Both the position numbers and the translations under genes were made by a program. A stretch of 57,518 nt of DNA, from positions 1 through 57,518 of the forward strand of contig NZ_LKBD01000034.1 of the NCBI RefSeq assembly GCF_001399975.1, given 5' to 3'. Numbering within the stretch: position 1 is the stretch's first letter; each line of letters begins with the position of its first letter. Below are positions 9,539-17,040 of this stretch, in pieces. The notes beneath the pieces were generated by a model, which saw only the letters and a list, made by a program, of their open reading frames with translations, had not been told where the DNA came from and did not search any database. The DNA is from Pseudoalteromonas sp. P1-9. Lineage in GTDB: Bacteria > Pseudomonadota > Gammaproteobacteria > Enterobacterales > Alteromonadaceae.

Positions 9539-10597
9539 ATGAGATACGTTATTTCGACAATTGTATGTGCTGTGCTGACATTACTTAGTTGTTTTGCAAC
9601 AGCCAATGAACGCCCAGATCCTTTGGTTGCTCTAAGTGACGTCGAGCGAGCTGAAATCGCTGAGCAAATGTGGGTGCCAGGTACTGTGGTGAGTCGTTTT
9701 GATTCGCGTTTAACCACTGAAGTTTCGGGCGTTTTAAAGCGCATTGCAGAAGTTGGTGAGCGCTTTAAAAAAGGCGATACGATTTTACTGTTGGACGATG
9801 CGTTTTTACAGCTCGAAAAACAACAAGCCAGTGCCAGCATAAAAAGCTTTAGCACGCGTGTTAGCTTACTTGAACGCCAACTTACTCGTATTGAAAAATT
9901 GGGAAAAAACGCCTCGTTAGATGCCCTTGAAGCAAAAGAAGCGGAGTTAATGATGGCAATGCAAGAGCTTGAACAGGCAAAGATCAGTTTACAGCGCATT
10001 GTATTGCAACTTGATAAAACAAAGTTAATCGCACCCTTTGATGGCACCATTGTTGAGCGCTACAAGCAAGTGGGTGAATTTAGCCAAACAAACTCACCTG
10101 CAGTACGGTTAGTGAGTTTAGATGACTTGGAAGTACGTGCAAATGCACCGCTATCCCATACGCAATTTAATAAAGTGGGTGACAGTGTATTAATTGCCAA
10201 TAAAGATATGCGTTTTAATTCAACACTACGTGCTTTGGTACCTGTAGGGGACGAATTAAGCCGCACTATGGAAGTACGCGCGTCGTTAACTGAGCAATCT
10301 TTACCTATTGGCAGTGCGGTAAGAGTGAGCCTTGCAAGTAGCGCTAAGCATAATGCGTTAACGGTTCATCGCGATGCGTTAATTTTACGTCAAGATAAAG
10401 TATACGTGAATGTGGTAACCGATGACTTAACCGTAAAACAAGTAACGGTAGTCCCCGGCAGTGGTTTCAATGACTTTATTGAAGTGAAAGGTGAACTTGC
10501 GCTAGGTGAAAAAGTGGCAATACGCGGCAGTGAAATGCTAAAAGAAGGTGCAAAAGTACGTGTTAAAGCATCTGAACAGTTATTTGCAGTACGTTAG
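9539..10597 (+). CDS. RND efflux periplasmic adaptor (membrane fusion protein)
   Basis: A 352-residue adaptor with a Sec signal peptide (about 1-23, cut near TANERPDP). It has a split lipoyl/biotinyl-like domain (VLKRIAEVGERFKKGDTI and TKLIAPFDGTIVERY), a helical hairpin between the halves, then beta-barrel and membrane-proximal domains. There is no lipobox Cys at a sensible position, so it is probably a soluble periplasmic or signal-anchored form. It begins 2 bases after the permease stop, so the two are one operon, and an inverted repeat closes the unit. It would bridge the permease to an outer-membrane channel encoded elsewhere. Confidence 0.92.
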   Translation: MRYVISTIVCAVLTLLSCFATANERPDPLVALSDVERAEIAEQMWVPGTVVSRFDSRLTTEVSGVLKRIAEVGERFKKGDTILLLDDAFLQLEKQQASASIKSFSTRVSLLERQLTRIEKLGKNASLDALEAKEAELMMAMQELEQAKISLQRIVLQLDKTKLIAPFDGTIVERYKQVGEFSQTNSPAVRLVSLDDLEVRANAPLSHTQFNKVGDSVLIANKDMRFNSTLRALVPVGDELSRTMEVRASLTEQSLPIGSAVRVSLASSAKHNALTVHRDALILRQDKVYVNVVTDDLTVKQVTVVPGSGFNDFIEVKGELALGEKVAIRGSEMLKEGAKVRVKASEQLFAVR

Positions 10598-10614
10598 AAG
10601 AATTAGTTAAGAAA

Positions 10615-10652
10615 AAGCGCGCGACCAAGTTACTTGGCCGCGCCTTTTTTTA
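10615..10652. terminator. Bidirectional terminator
   Basis: GCGCG-a-CCAAGT pairs with ACTTGG-c-CGCGC and is followed by seven T residues on the plus strand. On the minus strand the stem is followed by CTTTTTC. It ends both the RND operon and the convergent small gene, whose stop codon overlaps it. Confidence 0.85.
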
Positions 10653-10874
10653 TCTGATATTGATCTCTGGATTAACAGCAACATCGCCAAACTGGTCAAT
10701 CGTTGCAACGCTCTCGCCTTGGGTTAGTACCGCAAGTTTGCCTTGCGCTGTAGTACGTACAAACGCCAAATCATAGCCAAAGTTGTATAGATCATACATC
10801 GCGATCCGTTGTTCATCACTCAATAAACCCATGTGCTCATTAAAGCTAGGTGTATGATGTCTGCGTTCAAACAT
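10650..10874 (-). CDS. Small hypothetical protein (74 aa)
   Basis: An unrecognised soluble protein of 74 residues, with an N-terminal charged part rich in His and Arg and a C-terminal part that looks beta-strand rich. A TTG 15 bases upstream (10889) is possible, but the ATG at 10874 has an AGGA ribosome binding site at good distance and is preferred. The stop codon lies in the bidirectional terminator. No signal peptide or membrane segment, and no function assigned. Confidence 0.6.
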   Translation of the reverse strand: MFERRHHTPSFNEHMGLLSDEQRIAMYDLYNFGYDLAFVRTTAQGKLAVLTQGESVATIDQFGDVAVNPEINIR

Positions 10875-11010
10875 AACGAGGTCCTGCAAAAATCCTGCAT
10901 GCTTTAACTATAGTGTGCTCTGTTGGTTGTGTAAAATTTGTACAGTCGGGGTGTGCCAAACGGTTGCTGTTTTGCACGTAATTGATTACAGTCTCGACAC
11001 TTTTTATCGC

Positions 11011-11949
11011 ATGACTAAATCCATGTTTTCGTCTCTTTTTCCGTTAGTCATAGTGGCCTTGCTTGGTTATGTTGCGCTTCGCAGCCATTATGTGTCTGCC
11101 CAAACCATTGGTGATCTTAGTAAAATTACCTTTAGTTTGCTGTTCCCTTTGTTTCTATTTATTAATATCGCGCAAGCCGATTTATCGGGTATTATCTCGT
11201 ATTCAGTGTTTTTAACGTTTTATGCCGTTGTTATATCGACCTTTATAATAACGACGTTGCTCGCACCTCGACTTTTCAAGATACAGTCTGCTGGTAGCGC
11301 TGTATTTGCGCTAGGCAGTACGTATTCAAATACCATTATTGTTGGTTTGCCTGTGTTAATTAGCTTGTTGTCGCCGTCTGTTGCGGCGCTGGTGTTTTTA
11401 ATCATCAGCTTTCATAGTGCTGTTTTATTTGGCGCGACCAGTATTTTTTCGAGTTTTGCGACGGGTAATTCGTTTCAATTTAGGCGCTTTTGTAAAGGTT
11501 TACTAAAAAATCCATTATTAATCGGGATCTACAGTGGGTTAATGGTGAATATGTTGGGTATTGATGTACCTGGTTTTATCGCAAGTACCTTACATTTAAT
11601 TACCCAAGGCGCGTTAGCGCTTGCGCTATTTATTTTGGGTGCCAACCTGTATCAATATCGTTTGGCTGGTAATTATCAGCAAATTATCAGTGCCACGATT
11701 ATTAAACTGATTGTATTGCCTTTGGCGGTTTTGTTAGTGGCGCGTTTGGGCTTTCGATTAAGTGATGAAATAACGTTAATTTTGGTTGTGCTGACAGCAT
11801 GTCCAACTGGTGTAAATGCATACATCGTTGCTTGTCAGCAAAACAGTGGGCAAAGCCTAGTTGCAGGAACCGTGGTACTCAGCACATTAATGAGTGTTGT
11901 AACTATTCCGCTATGGATTTATGTCTTGCAAACCCACTTGTTTAGTTAA
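11011..11949 (+). CDS. AEC-family transporter
   Basis: A 312-residue polytopic membrane protein with about ten hydrophobic segments in two halves, matching the auxin-efflux-carrier (AEC) / malonate-type permease family in length and pattern, including the family-like polar break TGVNAYIVA near residue 268. The frame extends upstream to a GTG at 10915, but the ATG at 11011 gives the usual family N-terminus; no strong ribosome binding site is seen for either. Substrate unknown; small organic anions are typical. It stands alone, with its own intergenic region on both sides. Confidence 0.85.
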   Translation: MTKSMFSSLFPLVIVALLGYVALRSHYVSAQTIGDLSKITFSLLFPLFLFINIAQADLSGIISYSVFLTFYAVVISTFIITTLLAPRLFKIQSAGSAVFALGSTYSNTIIVGLPVLISLLSPSVAALVFLIISFHSAVLFGATSIFSSFATGNSFQFRRFCKGLLKNPLLIGIYSGLMVNMLGIDVPGFIASTLHLITQGALALALFILGANLYQYRLAGNYQQIISATIIKLIVLPLAVLLVARLGFRLSDEITLILVVLTACPTGVNAYIVACQQNSGQSLVAGTVVLSTLMSVVTIPLWIYVLQTHLFS

Positions 11950-12067
11950 CTGCCAACTTCACTCCCGTTTTACACTTCTACTCATTTTATCTTTACTAAA
12001 GCACGATTTGGCATGCGCCTTATCGTGCGTGGCTGCGCCCGCTGTTTGACAAATGTTCAGCTAATTG

Positions 12068-12153
12068 ATTAGTGCTCTAACTAATGTTATATTAATTAGA
12101 ATTCTAATTAATTTTGAAGTGGTTTGTTTTGTGTAGAACAATTAATCGTTCTA
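12068..12153. promoter_or_regulatory. Cluster of three AT-rich operator-like palindromes
   Basis: Three dyads lie in 86 bases. They are ATTAGT-N6-ACTAAT (12068-12085), a perfect 22-base palindrome with half site ATTAATTAGAA (12091-12112), and TAGAAC-aATTAATc-GTTCTA with one mismatched pair (12134-12153). Their size and AT-richness suit a dimeric winged-helix regulator such as the MarR-type protein at 15771-16265. They lie about 150-235 bases upstream of the AblB-like gene. The rest of 11950-12301 is AT-rich leader without recognisable features. Confidence 0.6.
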
Positions 12154-12301
12154 ATAACTTGATTTTATTGAGTCAACCCCGCCTATGAAACGATATTTAT
12201 ATTGCTATCAACTCTAAATATACAGTGCCTTTTAGATTAAATTTTAATAAAGCATAGATTGAATAATATTTTTATACGAATTAACAGCCAGGATATAAAT
12301 C

Positions 12302-13141
12302 ATGCAAGCGACGCAATTTGATAGTGAAACCACGCTAACAGGTAACACTATCCGTTTCGGCAAATTAAATGACCGTGTTTACATTACTGATGCAACAATT
12401 GAAGTACCAAACACCTTTCATAATGAAGTAGAAAGCTTTGCTAAAGAAGGCGGTTACAGCAAAATAATCGCCAAAGTAAAAGACGCACAAGTATTGCCAT
12501 TTCTAAAGCGCGGCTACCAAATCGAGGCGACCGTGCCTGGTTATTTTGGTTTGCAAGACGCTATTTTTATTTCTCGGTTTTTTGATGAAGAGCGCGCTTC
12601 GTGCGATCACATGGATTTAAGTGACGGTATTATCAACGAGGTTCAAAATGTTGATTTATGGGAGCCTGGTTCGTTCTCTCAGCCTGTGCTATTTCGCAAG
12701 TGTAACCAAAGCGATGTACGTGCGTTATCTAAACTTTATCAGTTAGCATTTTCTAGTTATGGCTCACCAATCGGTGATGAAAACTACATCATAAACAGTA
12801 TTGAAAACGGCGTAGACTATTTTTGTGTTGAATATATGAACGCCATAGTTGCCTGTGTGCGTATTGAATATGAGAAAGATGCACCAAATGCAAGGCTTTA
12901 CGATACCGTTGTGTTAAGCCAATTCCGTAATGAAGGTATTGCCTCAGCGCTTATTTTTGAAGCGAGCAAATACCTAAAAAATAACGATGTACAGTTTATT
13001 TATTCGGTTTGTCGCGCGTCGTCTTTTGCTATAAATAAGGTATTTGCGCGATTAGGCTTTGAATATGGTGGCAGACTAATCAATAATAACTTAGTCAATA
13101 ACAAGTTGGTGTCAATGAATGTGTGGTCTCAAAAGCTTTGA
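12302..13141 (+). CDS. AblB-like beta-lysine N-acetyltransferase (GNAT)
   Basis: A 279-residue protein resembling AblB, which acetylates beta-lysine to N-epsilon-acetyl-beta-lysine, a compatible solute of methanogens and some bacteria. The N-terminal 125 residues carry the family-specific part (KIIAKVKDAQ, LKRGYQIEATVPGYF). The C-terminal half is a GNAT domain with the acetyl-CoA loop QFRNEGIASAL and the AblB-like end GRLINNNLVNN..SMNVW. The usual partner lysine 2,3-aminomutase (AblA) is not in the window, so the true substrate is open. An AGGAT ribosome binding site precedes the ATG. It is followed after 43 bases by the GlnD-like gene, so an operon is likely. Confidence 0.8.
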   Translation: MQATQFDSETTLTGNTIRFGKLNDRVYITDATIEVPNTFHNEVESFAKEGGYSKIIAKVKDAQVLPFLKRGYQIEATVPGYFGLQDAIFISRFFDEERASCDHMDLSDGIINEVQNVDLWEPGSFSQPVLFRKCNQSDVRALSKLYQLAFSSYGSPIGDENYIINSIENGVDYFCVEYMNAIVACVRIEYEKDAPNARLYDTVVLSQFRNEGIASALIFEASKYLKNNDVQFIYSVCRASSFAINKVFARLGFEYGGRLINNNLVNNKLVSMNVWSQKL

Positions 13142-13184
13142 TATCAGTTTAATTAAACGTAATTAATCTGAGAGGAAGCAAGGA

Positions 13185-15731
13185 ATGAGAACGATATACA
13201 AAGATCAATTAGATAAACTAACCAATTCGCAAAATGAGCGTTTTTTTTCTAGCTCTATCAGTTCGTTATTACGTGAACGTGCAGATGAATTGGATAAAAT
13301 GCTAATTGATATGTGGCGTGAATGTGGCTTAGTTAATTCGCCTTGCTCACTCAATGCCGTTGGCGGTTATGGCCGTGCAACATTGCATCCTTATTCAGAT
13401 ATTGATATTGCGATTATTACGCCCGATGACGCAAGTGAATTTCCCGAAGATAAAGTGAGGCAGTTTGTTACTGGGCTTTGGGATCTAGGGTTGGATATTG
13501 GCCATTCCGTTCGTAATTTAGTAGAAGCGAAACGTTTCGCCACCGAAGATATTACCATAGCGACTAATTTACTTGATATTCGCTGTTTATACGGCAACAA
13601 GCAACATGCAGAGTCGTTACTAAGCTTTTTGTACGATGAAACCACACTAAGCGATTTTGACTTTTTTAAGGCAAAGCTAGAAGAGCAACAAGCTCGCCAT
13701 GAAAAGGCGCTCAATACCGCACTCTACCTTGAACCAAACATAAAAACTAATCCCGGTGGTTTACGTGACTTTCAAACCATTATTTGGGTTGCGCGCAAAC
13801 ATTTAAAGTTATCAAACGTTGGTTTATTTGAGCATGGCGAACTACTGCAAGAAGATGAACAATTTGAGCTAATTGAAGCCCACGACTTTATTTGCCGCAT
13901 TCGCTGGGCGCTGCACTGCGTGGCTAATCGCCCGCAAGAATTATTATTATTTGAATACCAAGCTGATGTTGCGGAATTTCTAAAGTTTGGTCGTGGAGAC
14001 AGTGCACAACAGGCAATCGAGCGTATGATGCGACAATTGTTTCGTGCCATGACCCGTTTGCAAGAACTTAACCAAATTCTCTGTGAAAATGTGAGCCTGT
14101 GTATTTCGCGCGATAGCGAAAAAGAAGTACTGCAAGTTAACGAAAATTTTGCCATTGTTGATGGTTTGGTTGATGTGAACTCATCAAGTGTATTTATTGA
14201 TAAGTCGCAAGTGATCAAGTTATTTGGCTTATTGGCAAATCACCCTAAGGCAAAAGGGATATCGTCCAATACATTGAAGTTGCTGCGAAAAGTAAGGCAC
14301 CGCTTGCTGGGCGAATTACAAGATTACCAAAGTTGCCGTGAAGAATTTATTCGCCTGTTTGAGCAGCCTAAAACCCTTAAAAAAGTACTGGGTTTAATGC
14401 ACCGTTATGGGGTGCTAGAGATGTATGCGACGCAATGGGCGCAAACCGAAGGGCGTATGCAATTTGATATTCATAATGCCTACACGGTTGACGAGCATGT
14501 ATATAAAACCGTGTCGTATATTTCTGACTTTGCAAATCATCAAGATGATCATGAAACCTATCATATTGCTTACGGCCGTGTGCAAAATAAATTGGCGTTA
14601 TCGCTTGCTGCGTTTTGTCATCATTTAGCCGGTTCACAGGATAGTGAAAGTCATAGCACCAGCGCGATTTTGGCAAAAGAGTTTGCCGCATTCCACAATT
14701 TAAAGAATGCGTCTGTGGAGTTAATTGAGTGGTTGATTGAAAACCAAGAGTTGTTAATTAACACCAGTCGCACCTTAGATATTTACGACCCGCGCACAAT
14801 TCGCAGCTTAAACAAACAGGTGAAATCGTTAGAGCGCTTAAATGCCCTGTATACCCTAACGGTAGCAGATATTATGGCGACTAATGAGGATGCTTGGAAC
14901 GACTGGCAAGCCGCTATATTAGAACAACTTTACTTAGCAAGTCGTGAAGCATTCAAAACCGATGGGCAAAGTATTTTCGAGCAGCGAACAGTGATCCGCG
15001 AAAATAAAGCGCAGGCACAAACTATTCTATCTAACAGCGATGTTGCTCTTAACGATGTCACTCAGTTTTGGTCAACCTTGCCTAATAGTTTTTTCACATT
15101 TACCAGTGCAAAAGAGCTTTCTGAAATTACAGCTAAAGTTGTTAACGCCACCCAGTTTCCTTTAGTATTTTTAACGCAGAGCGATCAAATCGGTTGTTCG
15201 ACCTTGGTGGTGTATACGCCTAATAGGCAAAAACTCTTTGTCGATATTTTTAACACGCTTACCCAAGCGAAAGTGAGCGTTAAAGATGCTGAGCTACTAG
15301 AAACCAAAGACGGCAACGTGCTTGAAGTTTTCCGAGTGCTTGACGTTAATGATGAGCAGTTAAGTGAAAGTTACCGCATTAAACGGGTTATTAGCCAAAT
15401 CGAACGTGTTATCGAATCTGGTCATAAAAGCTGTAAATTACCGGTTGCTAAAAAGATTAAAAGCTTTGATTCAGAGCCTATGGTGGAGTTTATTCCAACG
15501 CCAAAACGCGATAGAACGCTGCTCAAAGTCACGACGCTTAATAACCCTACTTATGTTGATAAAATTTGTTCGGTGTTTCGCAACTTAACCTTGTCTATTC
15601 ATTCGGCAAAAGTAACCACACTAGGTGAGAGTTTAGAAAGTGTGTTTTTGCTTTCAGATAGCAACAATGAGTGTTTAAAAGAGGATTTACGTAGCCAAGT
15701 GATCGACGCATTTGGCTACAAGTTATCTTAA
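13185..15731 (+). CDS. GlnD-like nucleotidyltransferase with degenerate HD domain
   Basis: An 848-residue protein aligned along its whole length with GlnD, the PII uridylyltransferase/uridylyl-removing enzyme. The nucleotidyltransferase core is intact (GGYGR at 60-64, Asp72 and Asp74 in SDIDI, LDIGHSVR, NPGGLRD). The HD hydrolase is not: the FHDIAKG motif reads CHHLAG (His479-His480), the GRGGDHS part is replaced, and the later metal His is Gln521; only VDEH (His438) and His490 remain. The second ACT repeat lacks the usual PG (NNPTY). A normal glnD usually sits next to map/rpsB or dapD, which are absent here. It may be a paralogue that adds nucleotides but cannot remove them. GAGAGGA precedes the ATG. 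Confidence 0.8.
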   Translation: MRTIYKDQLDKLTNSQNERFFSSSISSLLRERADELDKMLIDMWRECGLVNSPCSLNAVGGYGRATLHPYSDIDIAIITPDDASEFPEDKVRQFVTGLWDLGLDIGHSVRNLVEAKRFATEDITIATNLLDIRCLYGNKQHAESLLSFLYDETTLSDFDFFKAKLEEQQARHEKALNTALYLEPNIKTNPGGLRDFQTIIWVARKHLKLSNVGLFEHGELLQEDEQFELIEAHDFICRIRWALHCVANRPQELLLFEYQADVAEFLKFGRGDSAQQAIERMMRQLFRAMTRLQELNQILCENVSLCISRDSEKEVLQVNENFAIVDGLVDVNSSSVFIDKSQVIKLFGLLANHPKAKGISSNTLKLLRKVRHRLLGELQDYQSCREEFIRLFEQPKTLKKVLGLMHRYGVLEMYATQWAQTEGRMQFDIHNAYTVDEHVYKTVSYISDFANHQDDHETYHIAYGRVQNKLALSLAAFCHHLAGSQDSESHSTSAILAKEFAAFHNLKNASVELIEWLIENQELLINTSRTLDIYDPRTIRSLNKQVKSLERLNALYTLTVADIMATNEDAWNDWQAAILEQLYLASREAFKTDGQSIFEQRTVIRENKAQAQTILSNSDVALNDVTQFWSTLPNSFFTFTSAKELSEITAKVVNATQFPLVFLTQSDQIGCSTLVVYTPNRQKLFVDIFNTLTQAKVSVKDAELLETKDGNVLEVFRVLDVNDEQLSESYRIKRVISQIERVIESGHKSCKLPVAKKIKSFDSEPMVEFIPTPKRDRTLLKVTTLNNPTYVDKICSVFRNLTLSIHSAKVTTLGESLESVFLLSDSNNECLKEDLRSQVIDAFGYKLS

Positions 15732-15761
15732 TGTGCGCGTTGGTTTGACTGACGACGCACA
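15732..15761. terminator. Weak convergent terminator-like hairpin
   Basis: TGTGCG pairs with CGCACA across an 18-base loop, between the convergent GlnD-like and MarR-like genes. No T tract is visible, so the call is tentative. Confidence 0.3.
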
Positions 15762-15770
15762 TCGATTACA

Positions 15771-16265
15771 TTAACTTTTATTGTTGTCCTCTGAGCTTAC
15801 AGTCATTGGCGCAATTTCAAGTACCGGTGCTGCATCAAGGTCAGTTGCATCCATCATATTAGCGATACGCTGCATTGAAGAAAGCAGCAGGCTTTGTTCC
15901 CACTGCTCAAGCGCACAAAAATTTTGAATAAAGTGTTCTTGCAGTGGTTGCGGTGCATCAATTAATGATGTTTTGCCCTTATTGGTTAAAAACAAGCTAA
16001 CGCGACGTTTATCTTCATTGCTGCGCACACGCTCAATTAAATCACGGGATTCTAAACGGTCTAAGATATTCGTTACAGTTGCGGCACTTAGGTTAATCTC
16101 TTTTGCAACTGCACTTGCGGTAATACCTTTCACGCGGGCAATTTCTTGCATAATAAGCAGCTGCGGGCCGGTTAATCCAGACGATTTATTAAGTTGTTTA
16201 GAGTGTAAATCAATAGCTCGAATCACTTTACGGATTGACACTAACAGTTCTTCGTATTTTTCCAT
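15771..16265 (-). CDS. MarR-family regulator, EctR/CosR-like
   Basis: A 164-residue winged-helix repressor. Core features are the recognition-helix region (LSAATVTNILDRLE), the wing (RSNEDKRRVSLFLTNKG) and dimerising helices at both ends. The C-terminal part WEQSLLLSSMQRIANMMDA..LDAAPVL matches the EctR/CosR branch, which controls compatible-solute genes in halophilic and marine bacteria. The open frame continues to 16340, but the ATG at 16265 (MEKYEELL) gives the family length. It is convergent with the AblB/GlnD-like operon, whose promoter region has suitable palindromes. Control of that operon is inferred. Upstream, 16378-16389 contains a small dyad, AATTG-ct-CAATT. Confidence 0.85.
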   Translation of the reverse strand: MEKYEELLVSIRKVIRAIDLHSKQLNKSSGLTGPQLLIMQEIARVKGITASAVAKEINLSAATVTNILDRLESRDLIERVRSNEDKRRVSLFLTNKGKTSLIDAPQPLQEHFIQNFCALEQWEQSLLLSSMQRIANMMDATDLDAAPVLEIAPMTVSSEDNNKS

Positions 16266-16501
16266 GGCTAAAGTAGTAACTCGCGTTTTGAACGGGAAAT
16301 TTAAATTATTGGGTGATGGTATCAAAAATGCCACGTGCAAAACATAGCTTTAAACAGATGGGTGAAAATAACATTACAATTGCTCAATTAAAAAACATAA
16401 ATTGGGTTTGCAGCAGACAGGTTTACCTTACTATCTGTAGATGAGCTATTTACTTTGAACTTAAGCGTTTAGAATTACTATTAAACAGCAGCGATAAAAT
16501 A

Positions 16502-16900
16502 ATGATGAAAAGCAGTTTTAATTTTGAAGATATTATTCAGATTTGTGTTGGTGCATTTGCACTTGCAGTGCCGATTTCATTTTCAGAAGAAGCATGGCAG
16601 CTTGCACAAACATTACCGTTTACCAATTTATTGCTGCTATTGAGCTTGTCATTTCTATTTTTAAGTTTATATACGTTTGAAAGCGTATTTCAACGCAATA
16701 TCCGTACGCGACGTTTACTGTTTGTGTCGCGTATTATCTTTGCTTATGTCATTACATTTTTTATTGTGGCGCTAGTACTTTTAAGCATTAATAAACTGCC
16801 ACTTCTTACAGAACCTCTTGTTGCTCTCAAACGCATTGTTGTGATTTCAATGCCGGCGTCAATGGGCGCGATTATCGTTGATAGTTTTGATAAGGAATAA
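16502..16900 (+). CDS. DUF2391-type integral membrane protein
   Basis: A 132-residue protein with about four membrane segments. The N-terminal VGAFALAVPISFSEEAW and the C-terminal MPASMGAIIVDSF match the DUF2391 family of uncharacterised membrane proteins. It is divergent from the MarR regulator and separated from the downstream kinase operon by 140 bases, so it is probably a single-gene unit. Two adjacent ATG codons (16502 and 16505) could both start it. No function is known for the family. Confidence 0.75.
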   Translation: MMKSSFNFEDIIQICVGAFALAVPISFSEEAWQLAQTLPFTNLLLLLSLSFLFLSLYTFESVFQRNIRTRRLLFVSRIIFAYVITFFIVALVLLSINKLPLLTEPLVALKRIVVISMPASMGAIIVDSFDKE

Positions 16901-17040
16901 GGGTTATAACGACGTTTCCGCTCCGCTTTACAGTTAATTTAACCCTTGATTTAAAGTATAAAAACCCGTCTTCAAATTGTATTTGTAAGGCTATCTGCCA
17001 TACTCAAATGTAAACTTACTGCAAATGTAAGGGATTTCCG

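Noticed and set aside
9508..10050. A 180-residue open frame antisense to the RND adaptor
   Set aside because: Shadow of a conserved gene, Ser/Arg-rich, no ribosome binding site.
13772..14218. A 148-residue open frame antisense to the GlnD-like gene
   Set aside because: Ser/Cys-rich shadow of the coding strand.
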